A stretch of DNA of 64,000 nt from Chrysaora quinquecirrha (lineage: Eukaryota; Cnidaria; Scyphozoa; Semaeostomeae; Pelagiidae). The notes below the pieces were generated by a model. It ran no database searches, was not told the origin of the DNA, and was given only the letters and a program-made list of their open reading frames with translations. The DNA lies in the NCBI GenBank assembly GCA_014526335.1, contig JACTAT010000014.1, positions 3,216,840 through 3,280,839 of the forward strand, read 5' to 3'. Position numbers and translations under genes: made by a program. Shown in pieces: positions 45,001-57,389 of this stretch (position 1 is the first letter of the stretch; each line of letters starts with the position of its first letter).

Positions 45001-48000
45001 AATGGATGTCTTAGCAATGCAAATATTTTGCTGTATATTTCTCCCCCAGTTATAAAATGTAGAATTTATTGTTAAGCCATGTTTTTTCATAGCTGCTCGG
45101 GGAGCTTTATGCTGACAAGGAGTACCTGGAAAAACTAATGAAGGATTCAGGTGAGGCCGACTTATCTTTCTTTCTTTCAACGGTTAGTTTTTGTGATATT
45201 CATTTGTTGGCTTTAGTAGCTACGTGACAGGCAAGTCGTTCAGGTTTATCGCTATAGCTATGTTTGGTTCAAAATCAGGTTACCAAAGCACGTAGCGATA
45301 GTGCAAGTGTGTCACAGATTTGCTGTTGAACTAACGCTAACTTTCGCTAATCTGCAATTGTGACTCCGCGATCGTTGGGTACTGACATCATTATAACCAG
45401 CTGTTTTTACGACCAGGTTCCCTTTTCGTCATCAATCTTTAGATGACTGTGCAGTTTCGAAATTATGTTATCTTTAAATAATGTTGCATTTTGCCATCGC
45501 TATACGCTACGATCATATACTAGAAGCCATGCTGTAGAGTAGTGGACTGTAATCTAATGTCTTCATACGCGAGACTGTGCTTTCTAATAACCCTGTACTT
45601 TCTTTCCAAATGCAGTATTACTACTTTCTTATATCACCTGCATAATTTGGCCTTTCAGGATGCACAATGACTTACTTACTTTTGATCAGCAAAGCAGATG
45701 ATTAAAAAAAACAAGTTTTAATCAACACAAAATTGCAACTTTAAACCATCAAGTGTATATGCTACCAGATACAAGTGTCCCCGAACCATCTTAGTTAAGC
45801 GTGCTCGCCCATTGGTCGCGAGGTCTTGAGTTCAAGCCAAGGCTGAGCCACACAAAAGTCGTGAAAATTGTACTCATTACCTCATTCTTTAGCACTCAGC
45901 ATAAAAGGGTAGAAAGGAGGTTGAGTGATCTGCGGTGGTTCCTACACGAAAGGGTGTGAAAGCCCCTACCCGAAATGCCTATTTGGAGCTCTGTAGCATT
46001 ATATGTAGATGTAGATGCAGATGCGGACATAGGAGTTGCGTCCACCCCTACCTTCAGAGTCCACCCCTACCTTCAGAGGTAGCAAATGTCGAAAGTTGAG
46101 CATTTCGGTTGCCTCCGACTATTGTCTATTAAAGCTTTCCTGGTTCAAAAGAAGCGATCAGTCATCCAAACTTGTACCACAGAAGGCAAGATGATAGTTG
46201 CTGTTTGGGATATAGAATTTAGCTTTCATATGTCTGATTTTCAGATTTTATAAAGAACGATGCAAACAGAAAAATACACGACCTTGTGCAAGATGGTCTT
46301 GCGTATTTGGACACGAGAACGGAATTCTGGAGACAACAAAAACCTCTTTATGCCCGGAAGAAGATGAAACAGAAATCAGGCTCAGGACAGAAAAGAGACA
46401 GAACTAAAAACGACCTCGCTGAAAATATCATAAAAAAATTAGAAGATATCGATGCAGGTTAGTGTGCTCTGTTGTTCTTTTTCTTCAAGAAAAACATCTA
46501 GTAGACACCCTTAAGCTAGTCAATTTTTTTTCATTTTTACAAATAAGCTTGCTGTGAGACTTCTTTATGCAGACTTCTTCAAAGTTTGAACACCTCATTG
46601 ACAATGATTGAAGTGTTACAGTCCGTAGAAGGCCACGGAACATTTAGATCCCAAATATATTTTGGAATTCTTAGTCATGTAAGAAACACCATACAATATC
46701 TGTATCAAGGAATCATCCCATCTTTTAGAAACCAATGGCCTTAGAAGCAATAACCGAAAGGTATTGAATGAACTCCCTTTCGTTCAGAGGTTGTCTATCC
46801 AGATGATGGGCTGGTGACGTGAAGGCATTTTACAAGGCATTTTACAGAATGTGATGGCAATCAGCTTCAAGGCAGAATGTCCCTAACCTGATTAATGGTC
46901 CTTGATTTTCGCATGCAGGGCTTAGAAGATTTTATCCAAATTAGAAATGAATTAGATTTTCATCAATTTCACATCCGTGAAAATGTTGTAGTTTTCAGAG
47001 CTTTTGTTTCACCATCAAGGACCCTGTTTTCTTTAACCAATCCGATGAGGGACAGACTGCCTTTATTTTTATTGATTTGCTGTTACCAGTTTGTAAAATA
47101 CAACATACTAATTAAACGCCTTATTAGTAGATGATTTTCCACATCTACGAAAAATTCAGATCCAATTTTTTGGCAGGTTTAGAACTCCCAGTCCCCAGTA
47201 AAACACAGTCTGTATTTTTTATTTTATTTCTTTAGCTCTATCAGAAGGTGAGCCACAGAAAAGTTTGAAACTCGCCCAGTCAACACTGAAGGATGTGGAA
47301 GCAGCCAATCAGAGCAGCTTATCGAACAAAGATGAAATAATAGCAAATCTTCATTCATGCATTGGAAATGCTCTACTTGATCTGAATAAGCCAATGAAAG
47401 CACTGAAACATCATAACAAAGACCTTGAAATATCAACAAAAAAGTATGTATCAAATACTGTTTTTTTTTCGTTATAGAATTAGTTGGACATATCTCTTGA
47501 GAATAATAAGAGTTTGGAGTTAGATAACTTTTGGCAACCTTAAAAACGCATCCATACACATATAGACTTATTACATGAGTCCCACTCTTTGCAAACAGCA
47601 ACAACAACAAGAACAACCATACTGCCTTTTGCTCAGAGAAGTTTTAGCGTTCAGCATTGACTCAATAGGGATAACTACGACTCATGTAATAAGCCTACCT
47701 CGCATATCCTTAGTTCTATTTGGGTAATTTCATCTTTTCCAAAGACAATTGCTACCTTTCCGTAATCTACAGTCTAACAAATCTTATTTAGAATGATAGG
47801 ATTTGAAATTTTATGTTTATTGTTTCTGCAAGACCAAGTGCCAGGGTCAAGGTCTCGTTTCTTCATCTACTTGTTGAGAGTTCCTTTCTTTCCCAAGAAG
47901 TTTGGTAGACATCCAAATGAACAGTAGTTTTAAGTCCTTAGCTTTACTAACTGGTTCCTTTAGTCAATGGGCCTGCATTGAAACACCGTTGAATTTTGGA

Positions 48001-51000
48001 GCTGCAACATCTAGCAATGCTGGATCTACTCAACTATCTCGTTCCCCAGAACACTTTGTTCAGAAATGCTCAGAGTGCTATTTTCATGTTCTTGGTGTTT
48101 CTTTTGAGCCAGACACGATATAGCACCCCATTGCATCCTTCTTAAGTCTTTTGATAGAGAGGGAAGGTGGAATGTTGCGTGGATACAAAAGTCGAGGCTA
48201 GGATTCAATGAATTTTAGCTAGCATTGATGAAGTATGATTGAGTTGATCAGGATTATCAACAACTTCCTCTCATGGCTCATATCCTTGCTACCTTGTCTG
48301 AGGTTGTGTGTTTTTTCAGGAATATCAAAGATGGAAAATCGCGCGCATTGGACAACATTGGACGATCTCATGCAAGAATCGGGAACTTTGAGAAAGCTAT
48401 CGAAAGGTAATTTTAGCATTGATATAAAAGTGCTATGAAGATCTTATTTGATGATATTTTCATACGGACACCTTTTACATGTGGCGCTCGTATATCATAT
48501 TTATCAGTGGAGTTTGTCACCTCTCTAACGCAGGAATCGCTGAGGCTCTTTGAAATTGCAAATGAAAATTTTCCTTCCCTAACTGAACGTATGCGGCTTC
48601 TCCTCGCCCTTTGTTTTTGTGTTTGTGTGCATGTGTTCTTGATCAGTGATTTAGCTATCGACAAAGTTTCTTATAAAAATTGATTGTAATCAATTATCTT
48701 ATTCGTTTTATAGCTGGAAGGAAAAGCTCCCGTTGGTAAAGACTCCTCTAGAAAGCACATGGCTGCGACATGAAATCGGAAGATGCCATCTTGAACTCGG
48801 CAATTACTCTGATGCAAAAGATTTTGGTGAACAGTCATTTGAAGCTGCATTAGAAGCTGACGATGCTGTATGGCAACTCAATGCCTCTGTTTTAATCGCA
48901 CAAGCTGATGGTATGTTGTTTAAGTTCAGATTGTTGCATTGGATAGGCTTGATTAAACCGTAAAGCTCTGGTTCATCGATCAAACATTGTTGGTCGAACA
49001 TTTGAAATTTGGTTTAAAAGCAATGTTTGATCGTTTCGTAACGTCACAAACATTGCTTGACAAGCAGAATGGATTGGCAAATGTTTTTAAAAATCTTCAA
49101 AACATTTTCTGCTTGTCATAAGCAAAAAATGTTTGACGTGCAATGATTTTTGGACGTGACCATAGGATAAAAGATTTTGCTTAACAAACAAATGTCAGCT
49201 GTTTGACAAACAATGTTTGATTGTTTTGTCAACAACAACAGCAAATGAACAAAAAACAACAACAAAACAACTCGATTTTGCTTCAGAGTTCTTTACCGTT
49301 CAGCACTTCAATTCAATAGCTAAAAGTACAGGCATGTTATATTTCTAAAGTTACATCAAGGTTGAGTCTCTGATCTAGTCATTGAGAATCGATTTAGGAA
49401 TACCAAAACTTCTACCCTCAGTGCCCAACACTCTTAGTTGATTAGTTCTTTCTTCTAGTCAAACTTGGTGATCTGAAACAAGCTTTAACCTCATTCGACA
49501 AATCAATGGACCTTGCAAAGAGTTTGGATGATGAAGCAGCCCAAAATGCCATTTCAAAAGCTGTCGAGGACTTGAAAGCAAAAATTGACCAGGGTATGTG
49601 CACTATAATACGTCATTATTATCTCATACAGCGTTATCATTTCTTCTTTTGCTATCAGTAGTTGTCTCTGGGCGCATTGAGTTAGGAACCTTAAGCCGCG
49701 GCTTCACGTGCGTGCTTTTTGATTGAAATGGCCACATGTTCAAAAAATTGTCGCCAAGACCGGAAAAACTTAGCGTTGCACGTGTAGCCAGGGATAAATT
49801 TTCGAACAAAACGTTCTGCGACCTTAGGAAAAACGGTCGCAGAATATTGCTTTGGTTGAACTTTCCAAAAGTTCCTATTCATTAACATCCAATTCAATTT
49901 TTGGGCATAAAAAGCACTTCATTGTTTGGCATCGCTCCTCCTCAATACCTAATATCCTGCATAAGCGATTTTACGTTGTATTATTTATGGCAAAAAACGA
50001 ACATGAAATTGTATTATGAATATAAACACAAAATTGAATATGAAACTGTATAAGACAAATTGAAAACGACTCAATTTTTCTTCACTAGTGGGGCAAGGAA
50101 AAGGGCCTACTGGGGCAAATGTCCTACTAGTCAGTACGTTAAGAATACCCTCGGAGAGAGGTTATCCAAATCTGTGAAAATTTGCATGATTTTTGCATGG
50201 TCCGTTTCCTAAGTTGAAAAAAAATTAAATGATTTTGGGATTAAAATCATGCATTAATTATGGATTAAAAAGTGTGCAAAACTTATAGATTAAAATGCAT
50301 TACGCGTTCTGCTGTGCCAATTCAACGTTTAATAGCTTCATCTGTTAGAATCTCATCAGAGTAAGATCTGATCTGATAAGTATTCAAAGCTTCTTGGTTT
50401 GATATGTCCAACTGATAGTTTTGATAATTATCACCAATTTGTCTATAATCAGATTCTTGCGACCGTATAACGTATTTTGATTTAGATATCCTTACTCTGT
50501 CTGTAAAACTAAAACCAGCTGCAGAAATCCGTTCCTATGTTTTTCTGATAACAGTAATAGGTTTTTGAGACAATTTTGTGTGCTGTGTTGAAATCCTTAA
50601 AGCGGGGTAGGTACAGACGAAACATGAGAGTCTCAGATCTTACAATGTATATACAGAAATCCATATTTACGTCACTCTATTAATAGTTATGAAGTTACAT
50701 GAACTACTAATCTTGGTAGCTACAAGATTGTGTTGCTCTTCTAGGCAACTACACGCAGTTTTTCTTATAAGCAATCACTTATAAGCAACCAAGATGTAGA
50801 AGGCCTTAAACTTTAAGCAACCTATAGTACCACAGGAAAAAAACCTATGCAACATCTTAACTTTCAATACAGTCTCTATATGGTAACAATTACATGGTAA
50901 TTCTTGACTGATGTTATTTATAGTATTACTTTGTTGTATACTAGGTTCTTCTAGCGTTATCTTGCATAAAATGCTATAGGATAACTCAAAATTTTGCTGT

Positions 51001-52398
51001 TTTCTAGCCTCTATACTATTCTTAGAGAAAAATATACACCTAAAATTAAGCAACTACTAAGCAACTTTTGCTACTAAAAGATGGCCATAAGAGGTCCAAA
51101 AATAAGCAACTTTTTGAACTAGACCCGAGCGAAGTTGCTTATAAAAAAAACTGCGTGTACACGAATTACTAGTGAGTTATCTTAGCTGCTCCCTGGCTTA
51201 CAATGCTAACGAGCAGTAAACCAAAACGATAACTGAACTGGACAGGGCGTATCTCGCCCCTTTACTGCTCATCGAGCAAATTTACATCACGTGGTGCCTC
51301 GCACCATTGGTTAGCACCAACTAATTTCCTTAATTTCCTACGAACCTTATTTGGCTTGACCATTGTTCCAACATTTAATTAATAAATTTCTTGCTTAATA
51401 CTTCACAACGTTTTCATGTAGTTTCAGTTGATAACTCCTTCCCATATTGTTACAATTTCATCGATTTTAGCTGAAATTGATCCTGCATAATACAATGCTT
51501 ACGAAAGTTCTTTTTACAGCATTGCTTCTTCAAAGCAATATGTTGTGCAGTCATAGTCAATACCATAAGCACTTTGTTTATTGTATCGACTATTGTGCAA
51601 TTTTAAATACTATTTTATATTTCATTGCTGGAGCAATATTGCATGCAATTTAGAATGCAGATCTTATGTTGCATTTAGTGTTCGTTTGGGTGCTATGAAA
51701 TAAAAAATAACAACTATGATTAATGCGTTGCTGAATGCAATTTTGCATGTTGTTAAGTAGCAATATTGTATGCAATGTTGGATGCAGATTGCAGATCTGA
51801 TGTTAGAAGTAATGTTCGTTTTTATTTGCTGGAGCCTTATGAAGACAATGTTGCATGCAATCGTGAATGCTTCATTGAATGCAATTTTGAATGATATGTT
51901 AGTCACAGTAATCGCTATGTAGAGACCTAACCCTAAATAAATGTTTGACATACTATCTTTGATCGTTTGGCAAGGGTCTTGCAAAGCATATTTCATCTAC
52001 AATGCATTATTGCATGCTGTGTTGAATGCAACAGTGCAACAATGCATACAGCACTGAATGTCTGTTTTTATTCTTACATATAGAATGATTTAAAGAAAAA
52101 ATAATTTTCTTGCTTAGGTGAAGATAGTGCTCCAGAAAACGAACAAATCGAAGAATCCAAAAGCAACGACACAGAGAATCAAGAGAAATCCTCAGATCAC
52201 GATAACGAGGCTGAAAATATCACCAACGCTGAAGAAGCTGAGAAAACTGACGAATCTTCAAAAGAAGATGAAAATGATGGCGCGAAAGAGGACGATTCAA
52301 ATGAAAACGCGGCAGAATCAAATGAAATTGAGGCAAAAGAAACGGAAGAAGATAAAGATGATGAAAACATCGATAAAAGAGCTGAGGACCTTGACTGA
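42085..52398 (+). CDS. ODAD4: Outer dynein arm docking complex subunit 4 (TTC25), 12 coding exons, 591 aa
   Basis: ODAD4 (TTC25) is a TPR protein needed to dock outer dynein arms on axonemal doublets of motile cilia. Exons: 42085-42216, 42404-42535, 43181-43334, 43762-43826, 44523-44636, 45093-45150, 46245-46457, 47236-47443, 48320-48406, 48714-48910, 49459-49593 and 52118-52398, all phase-compatible. N-terminal TPRs (~residues 18-140) include ALEIQPSDKTCLVARSKC and YHRGHKLRPELDEFR. The diagnostic linker has LENKGDLSFFAKQ, LLGELYADKEYLEKL and YLDTRTEFWRQQKPLYAR. C-terminal TPRs (~290-498) include NLHSCIGNALLDL, SRALDNIGRSHARIGNF, HEIGRCHLELGNY and WQLNASVLIAQA. The last exon is a purely acidic Glu/Asp tail. 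The ATG at 42085 is the first in frame. An alternative first exon may lie at 40828. Confidence 0.95.
43488..43620. mobile_element. 133-bp hAT-type MITE in ODAD4 intron 3
   Basis: CAGGGGTGTAGAGCT and AGCTCTACACCACTG are 15-bp inverted ends with one mismatch. The flanks ACAGGAAA (43480-43487) and ATAGGAAA (43621-43628) are an 8-bp duplication with one mismatch. The interior carries GAGCCCCC on both arms. Confidence 0.85.
45781..46026 (+). mobile_element. SINE-like element with a tRNA-like head and GTAGAT tail
   Basis: TTAGTTAAGCGTGCTCGCCC and GAGTTCAAGCC (45828-45838) resemble box A/B. A body with CCTCATTCTTTAGCACT follows, ending in (GTAGAT/GCAGAT)n microsatellite, a typical SINE arrangement. 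It lies in ODAD4 intron 6. Confidence 0.6.
47563..47697. mobile_element. Short MITE (TAGACTTATTACATGAGTC ends)
   Basis: TAGACTTATTACATGAGTCC is mirrored by GACTCATGTAATAAGCCTA. Related ends occur at 39240-39290 and 58353-58440. It lies in ODAD4 intron 8, right after the exon. Confidence 0.75.
48974..49230. mobile_element. Palindromic CAAACATTGTT-family element in ODAD4 intron 10
   Basis: CATCGATCAAACATTGTTGG and GACAAACAATGTTTGATTGT are inverted ends; the inner arms share AAACATTGCTTGACAAGCAG-like words with the other copies. Confidence 0.7.
49594..52117. other. Long ODAD4 intron 11 with repeats
   Basis: Holds the TAAGCAAC MITE (50750-51159), a block at about 51590-52030 rich in TGCATGCAA/GAATGCAATTTTG words, and a CAAACATTG fragment near 51950. 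The remainder shows nothing I can assign. Confidence 0.6.
50750..51159. mobile_element. MITE, TACACG superfamily, TAAGCAAC subfamily, long ends
   Basis: TACACGCAGTTTTTCTTATA and TATAAAAAAAACTGCGTGTA are near-perfect inverted ends extending through TAAGCAA/TTGCTTA. The interior repeats TAAGCAAC about seven times. Confidence 0.87.
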
Positions 52399-52609
52399 AC
52401 AATGCACAACGCACGAATAAGATTTGAGGTAACTTAATGTATGATGTACTGTATATTATCACGTGACCTTTTATCCTTTTCTATGTACCATGTATGCTAC
52501 TGGCAGGATTTTGCTGCCATTGGAAGAACAATGATCTATGTATATAACGATTAGTGTCTGGTTGCGTTTCATGAGCTGCCACGATCCATATAGGGTATTG
52601 ATCAATCAG

Positions 52610-52828
52610 GAAAGCTCTGGAGAGATAGATGGCGAAGCCTCGTCGTTGTTGCGTGCATCTTGCGATCAACTGCCCGTCGGTTCAAATCTTGTCGGGGCCA
52701 TTTTCCACAAGCCTAAGCGATCTTCGCTATCGACGTTTCCGACATTTCCGGCTGATGATGATGATGATAGTTCACCGCCGAAAATTTTTCGGAATTTTGC
52801 ATCTTTTCAGTTTGACTGGATGATCTAG
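52610..52828 (+). CDS. Orphan coding-like segment downstream of ODAD4
   Basis: After an acceptor-like ATCAATCAG at 52609, 72 open codons run to a TAG. They read ESSGEIDGEASSLLRASC at the start, have an acidic stretch PADDDDDSSPPKIF in the middle and end FQFDWMI. Codon usage and G+C are higher than in the flanks, and the reading looks protein-like. I do not recognise the family. The acceptor is phase 0, so it does not join the phase-1 donor of ODAD4 exon 11. It may be the last exon of another gene, or noncoding. Confidence 0.3.
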   Translation, partial: ESSGEIDGEASSLLRASCDQLPVGSNLVGAIFHKPKRSSLSTFPTFPADDDDDSSPPKIFRNFASFQFDWMI

Positions 52829-53461
52829 AATGTTAGTCAACCACTTTAACGAAACATGCATTGCATTATTCAAATGCATTCCTGGTTGTTGGCTCCTGTT
52901 CCTTTGTAATCCATATCAAAAACTGCAATAATGCTACCGAGACCCAACCCAGGTAATGCCTGCCAATATGCTTGGAACGCCAGATTGGTTCTTCTACTCC
53001 ACGCAACATTTCCCTCCCCCTCTGTTAACATTGTTGGTTATCGATGAATCGTTTCCAGGCAAGATTGAGCATTATGATCACTCTAATGCATTCTTCCTTC
53101 AACAATACAAAGCAACACTATTTTTGGGGAAAGGGTAACCGAGTGAGCGAGTGTTGCCTTGTGAAAACGCCTGAAATGATGACTGTTACAAGGAATTCTG
53201 GCAGGCATTGTAGAAGGTGCCAGTAACCAACCGTAACATACAAGGAGTGAAGTTGAATTCTTTGCGTGCTCTAAATAACCATTTGCGTAGCCATTAGTTA
53301 CTTCTAGACTGATGCAATATTAATCAGGCATCATTCAGCTGCCTTATATTGGTCCTGGCAATCATACCATTTTATACCATTGTTAACAATATCTACTGCA
53401 AGCCCTAGTGGTATTAATGCATAAATTAACCATTACAGCATACTTTTGAAAAGATGAAAAA

Positions 53462-53481
53462 CATATATATATATATATATA
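53462..53481. repeat. (TA)n microsatellite
   Basis: Pure TA run of about 20 bp. Confidence 0.85.
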
Positions 53482-53549
53482 GTAATCGTTTAAGCTCCCA
53501 AGGTGTGGTCTTGCAGAGTTAAGCTTGGGTTTTCAGACTTTATACTCAG

Positions 53550-53900
53550 AGGCCAAACGGCCTAGAAAAACGATCAAACATTGTTGGCCTAACATTTGAG
53601 ATCTGCTTTGCAAGTACATCATGTTTGACAGTTGGGCTCATCGCAAAACATTGCTCAAAACGTAGAATTTGCTTACCATTGCTTTTGAGAAACTGCATAA
53701 ACTTGAGACTCTATACCCAGAAGCCAAACGGCCTAGAAAAACGATCAAACATTGTTGGCCTAACATATGAGATCTGCTTTGATAGTACTTCATGTTTGAC
53801 CGTTGAATACGTCGCAAAACATTGCTCAGAAGGCAGAATTTGCTTACCATTGTTTTCGAGAAACTTCATAAACATTGTCATTGTTATAAGGACCATAATG
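53550..53900. repeat. Two tandem copies of a CAAACATTG-family sequence
   Basis: GCCAAACGGCCTAGAAAAAC, GATCAAACATTGTTGGCCTA and CGCAAAACATTGCTCA occur twice in the same order at about 160-bp spacing with small differences, a head-to-tail duplication of one arm of the family. Confidence 0.8.
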
Positions 53901-53964
53901 AAATTATTGGATGAGCGAGGTGTTGCGACTTGGCGCTTGTTAAGCTACAGTGACGGTGCTTAAG

Positions 53965-54140
53965 GTGCTGTGGCGTCGTGGTGTAATCCAGCTGACTCGT
54001 GGTGTCAGAAGCTCAGTGTGGTCAGGGTTCGAGCCAACCCACGGTAGCGTCACGGCCTGGGTCGTGGTCTCGATTAGTTAACCTACTACTGAGATCCTAG
54101 CGACTGGCGCTAAAACACCATTTCACCTTCACCTTTACAG
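53965..54140 (+). mobile_element. SINE-like element with box B GGTTCGAGCC
   Basis: GTCGTGGTGTAATCCAGCTG (box A-like) is followed by a consensus box B GGTTCGAGCC (54026-54035), a GC-rich body and a CACCTTCACCTTTA 3' end. Confidence 0.55.
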
Positions 54141-55469
54141 TCGAATCTCCATAAAGGGACATCTTTGAGGCAACTCTTATTTACTGCTGTATGAAGGTAT
54201 CCGCTGTGTAGCTGTTTTCTCTAAAAGAAAGGATCATTTACACGAAAGTATTTGTTCGTTGTTCGGTAGTGTCGGTTGTATGGAGGTGTACGTTGACAGG
54301 TCTTCTACTGTAACCCATATCAGAGCATGTCATTAAGCACCCTAACTATTGTAACCCCATATTTTTGTCGTTGCTAAACTTTAACGGGAGAGTGGACTAA
54401 GTAAAATGTGTACAAAAGAATGGTGCGAATGATGGGTGCAAAAATCTTTCGCTAAACGGCAATAACTGCGACGGGAATGATTGAATGGGGTTGGAGCTTG
54501 GAGGGAGGCTTAGTTGAGGTAATTGTGCTTAGCTAAATCGACTCAGCGTAGCGTCCACCAATGTGCATTGTATTGTATGGCATTAATGCTTACGATTGTG
54601 CCTGGTATTTCAAATTTTTGATGATCTTGAAGGTGCCAGGGGACATCAAATTCAGAATTTATGTGGCTCTCATAATGTATTTGTGAACAGTGCCATTCCG
54701 GCCATTCCCTGCTTATCCTGTAAATTTTTGACGCCAAATGGGAAATGACTCCATAGTCAAAGCATTAACAAGAGCCTTGAACTGAATAAGAAAATTACAT
54801 GGCACCATCACATTGTATCTGTTTGAATTACATTCAGAGGCCAGGTTGCCTTATCGCAGACATTCATTTGCAACTAAGACGAGAAATTGCCCGGAAAACT
54901 CTTTAGAATCACGAAGGACAGTCTTAAATTAGTCCATAAGTTGTTCAATTAACCTTTAATCGACCACTTGTGGTTTAATTGTTCCAAACGTACTGAAGGT
55001 TCTCATACTGAAAGTATATTAATGAAATATAATGACGAGAATATGTTAAAACACTGAATGATATATGATGCAGTATGTCGTATTTGTCGTCGCTTAAGCG
55101 TCTGGCAACTTCTTGCTATTGTTCATTCTAATTTTACATTAGCTTCAATATCAAAATATAAGAATATACAGACGTACAATATTCCTTAAGATCATAAATT
55201 TTAGCATGATCGAAAGAGATCCGTCGTAAATGTCATCTTTTGGCTATTACAAGTAGCAACTCCAATATTGATACTGACTACAAAATATTTTATCGTGACA
55301 TTTGTGGCTTTTGCACTTTTTGATGGAAATTGGTATGCCTTTGGGGGGGAGTTCAGTAAAGAAACATCGACACTTTCTCATCCTTACCTGGATGTTGATG
55401 ATCGTGATTGTGATGATTGCAATGGTAATAATCTATCTATCACCATATGAAACGATGGTGAAGATGATC

Positions 55470-56000
55470 ATGTTGATGATGATTACGATGATGGTGATGA
55501 TGATTACGATGATGGCGATAATGATTAAGATGATGGTGGTGATGATTACGATGATTATGACGATGATGGTGATGGTGGTGGTTGTGAGCGTGAAGGCGAT
55601 AGTGATGATTAAGATGATGTTGATGGTGATAATGATGGTGATGATGATGATGATGTTGTTAATGATGATGATTATAATGGTGATGTCGATTAAGATCGAG
55701 ATAATGATGACGAAAGATGTTATGGTGATGGGTGATATTTATAATAATAATGATGATGATGAAGATTTTGATGACGATGATTATATTCATTACGACGATG
55801 GTGATATGGATGATGATGATTGTAATGATGGTTATGATAATGTTGCAGGTGAGGGTGATGATGACGATGATTATGATGATGATGATGACGGTGATGTTGT
55901 TGATGATGATGATGATGACGATGATGATGACGATGATGATGATTATGATTGTGATAATGATATTTACAGTATGATGTTGATGATGTGATTTATGATGATG
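55470..56000. repeat. Degenerate (GATGAT)n microsatellite
   Basis: GATGATGATTACGATGATGG-type repeats over 500 bp. Long Met-, Asp- and Ile-rich ORFs in all frames are artefacts of the repeat. Confidence 0.92.
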
Positions 56001-56260
56001 ATGATATAGAATCTTTAGACCCATCTATAATTTTAACATAAATTATATATTGCTATTATTATTTTAATAAATTATCATCAATTATCATCATCGTCATTAT
56101 CATCTTTGTTTTTACAGCTATTCATCTTTACATTTCGTGGTTGATAAAAAAACTAAAACAGTAAATAATCAATTATTAAGTTAAGTTTCATACAGTCTGT
56201 GCGCTGATTATCTCCTAAATGCTGTCGAAAATAAACGTCTCTGTTTTCCCACGCCAGCAT

Positions 56261-56602
56261 GCACGCTTTTTTTATAAGGAACCTACCTCAAGGCCTAGTT
56301 CTTAAAGTTCCTTAAATCTGCACATACAGTGGTCTTAGCAAAAAGAGAGACATTTGCATGTGAGCAAAGCTCGAGACTACTCAAAGGAACATTGGATACA
56401 TGCTTAACGTACAATTTATGTGATTTTCGACTGCAAATGAGTGGAACCGGCTTTCTAATTCTTTATTATTTGCAGTGATAAAAGTATTCAACATTCAAAA
56501 GTTCCTTAATGATTTTCTCTTTAGTAGTATAAGTTCTTTAAATTTTCGGGCCTTCTACATGTAGGTTCCTTATAAAGTGGTTCTTTATAAAAGAAGCGCG
56601 TA
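56261..56602. mobile_element. MITE, TAAGGAAC subfamily, diverged copy
   Basis: GCACGCTTTTTTTATAAGGA at the left and TTTATAAAAGAAGCGCGTA at the right, with internal AAGTTCCTTAA words in both arms. Confidence 0.75.
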
Positions 56603-57267
56603 TTCACAAGGAGCCAGTGACATCTGAACGGCCTCTGACTGGGTGATTCATTTGTCATGATAATCATCATGTTGATACTCTGATTCATCCTTTTCATGAT
56701 CACCACGACCACACTTCAATAAAGAATAAACGCTGATTCTTAAAGTAGAACAGGTAGAACCCTATGGTTTTCGATTACAAACTCGCTTCGGGTTTAAATC
56801 ATCATTCACCGTTGGAGATTCAACACGAGGCTTCATCTCACAAACATATTTATTCGTTAAACAGTCATGATTTTTTCCCGCAATTAAACTGATTTATTGC
56901 ATGAACGTTTAGTTATTTAAGGTGTATAGTGTAGGTTTAGTTTGTTAATGAGTTTACCTTTGCAATTACAACCAAAGAGACAATAATAAGTGACGCAAGC
57001 GATTAGATCCCACAGGTTTTCAAGGTTTCCTGTGCTATGACTTGGGCCCACACGAAAAAGACGCAACAAGTTGCTTTTGTTTGATCCAGCAATATCCTCC
57101 CCAGGCTCCAAACGAATCGGTATTCTCGGTGTAGAAAACTGGCGAGTTCAAAGGTGATTGTTGCTGTCTGTGAAGGGTACAGCGGATAAAGTTTAAAACC
57201 GCGCAATCGTTTCCGCGTAAGATATGAAGGAAAATGTCTTTGAAAAATATTTAACAATTCTAGCCGC

Positions 57268-57389
57268 TAGACTCACGACACGAGTCTCTAGTTTTCGCTC
57301 CCCTTGTTTTGATTTGTCACTCCAACAGAGCGATTGTAGAAAACAACAACAACACCGAGCGAAGTAGTGGGACTTATGTGGTGTGTCTA
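57268..57389. mobile_element. Short TAGACTC MITE with a perfect 9-bp target duplication
   Basis: TAGACTCACGACACGAGTCT and GGGACTTATGTGGTGTGTCTA ends, flanked by TCTAGCCGC on both sides (57259-57267 and 57390-57398). Same family as 17095-17220. Confidence 0.85.

Noticed and set aside
55302..56024. Long ORFs (up to 228 aa) rich in Met, Asp, Ile and His on both strands
   Set aside because: They are translations of a GAT/ATC microsatellite that is open in several frames at once; no domain or splice signal supports coding.
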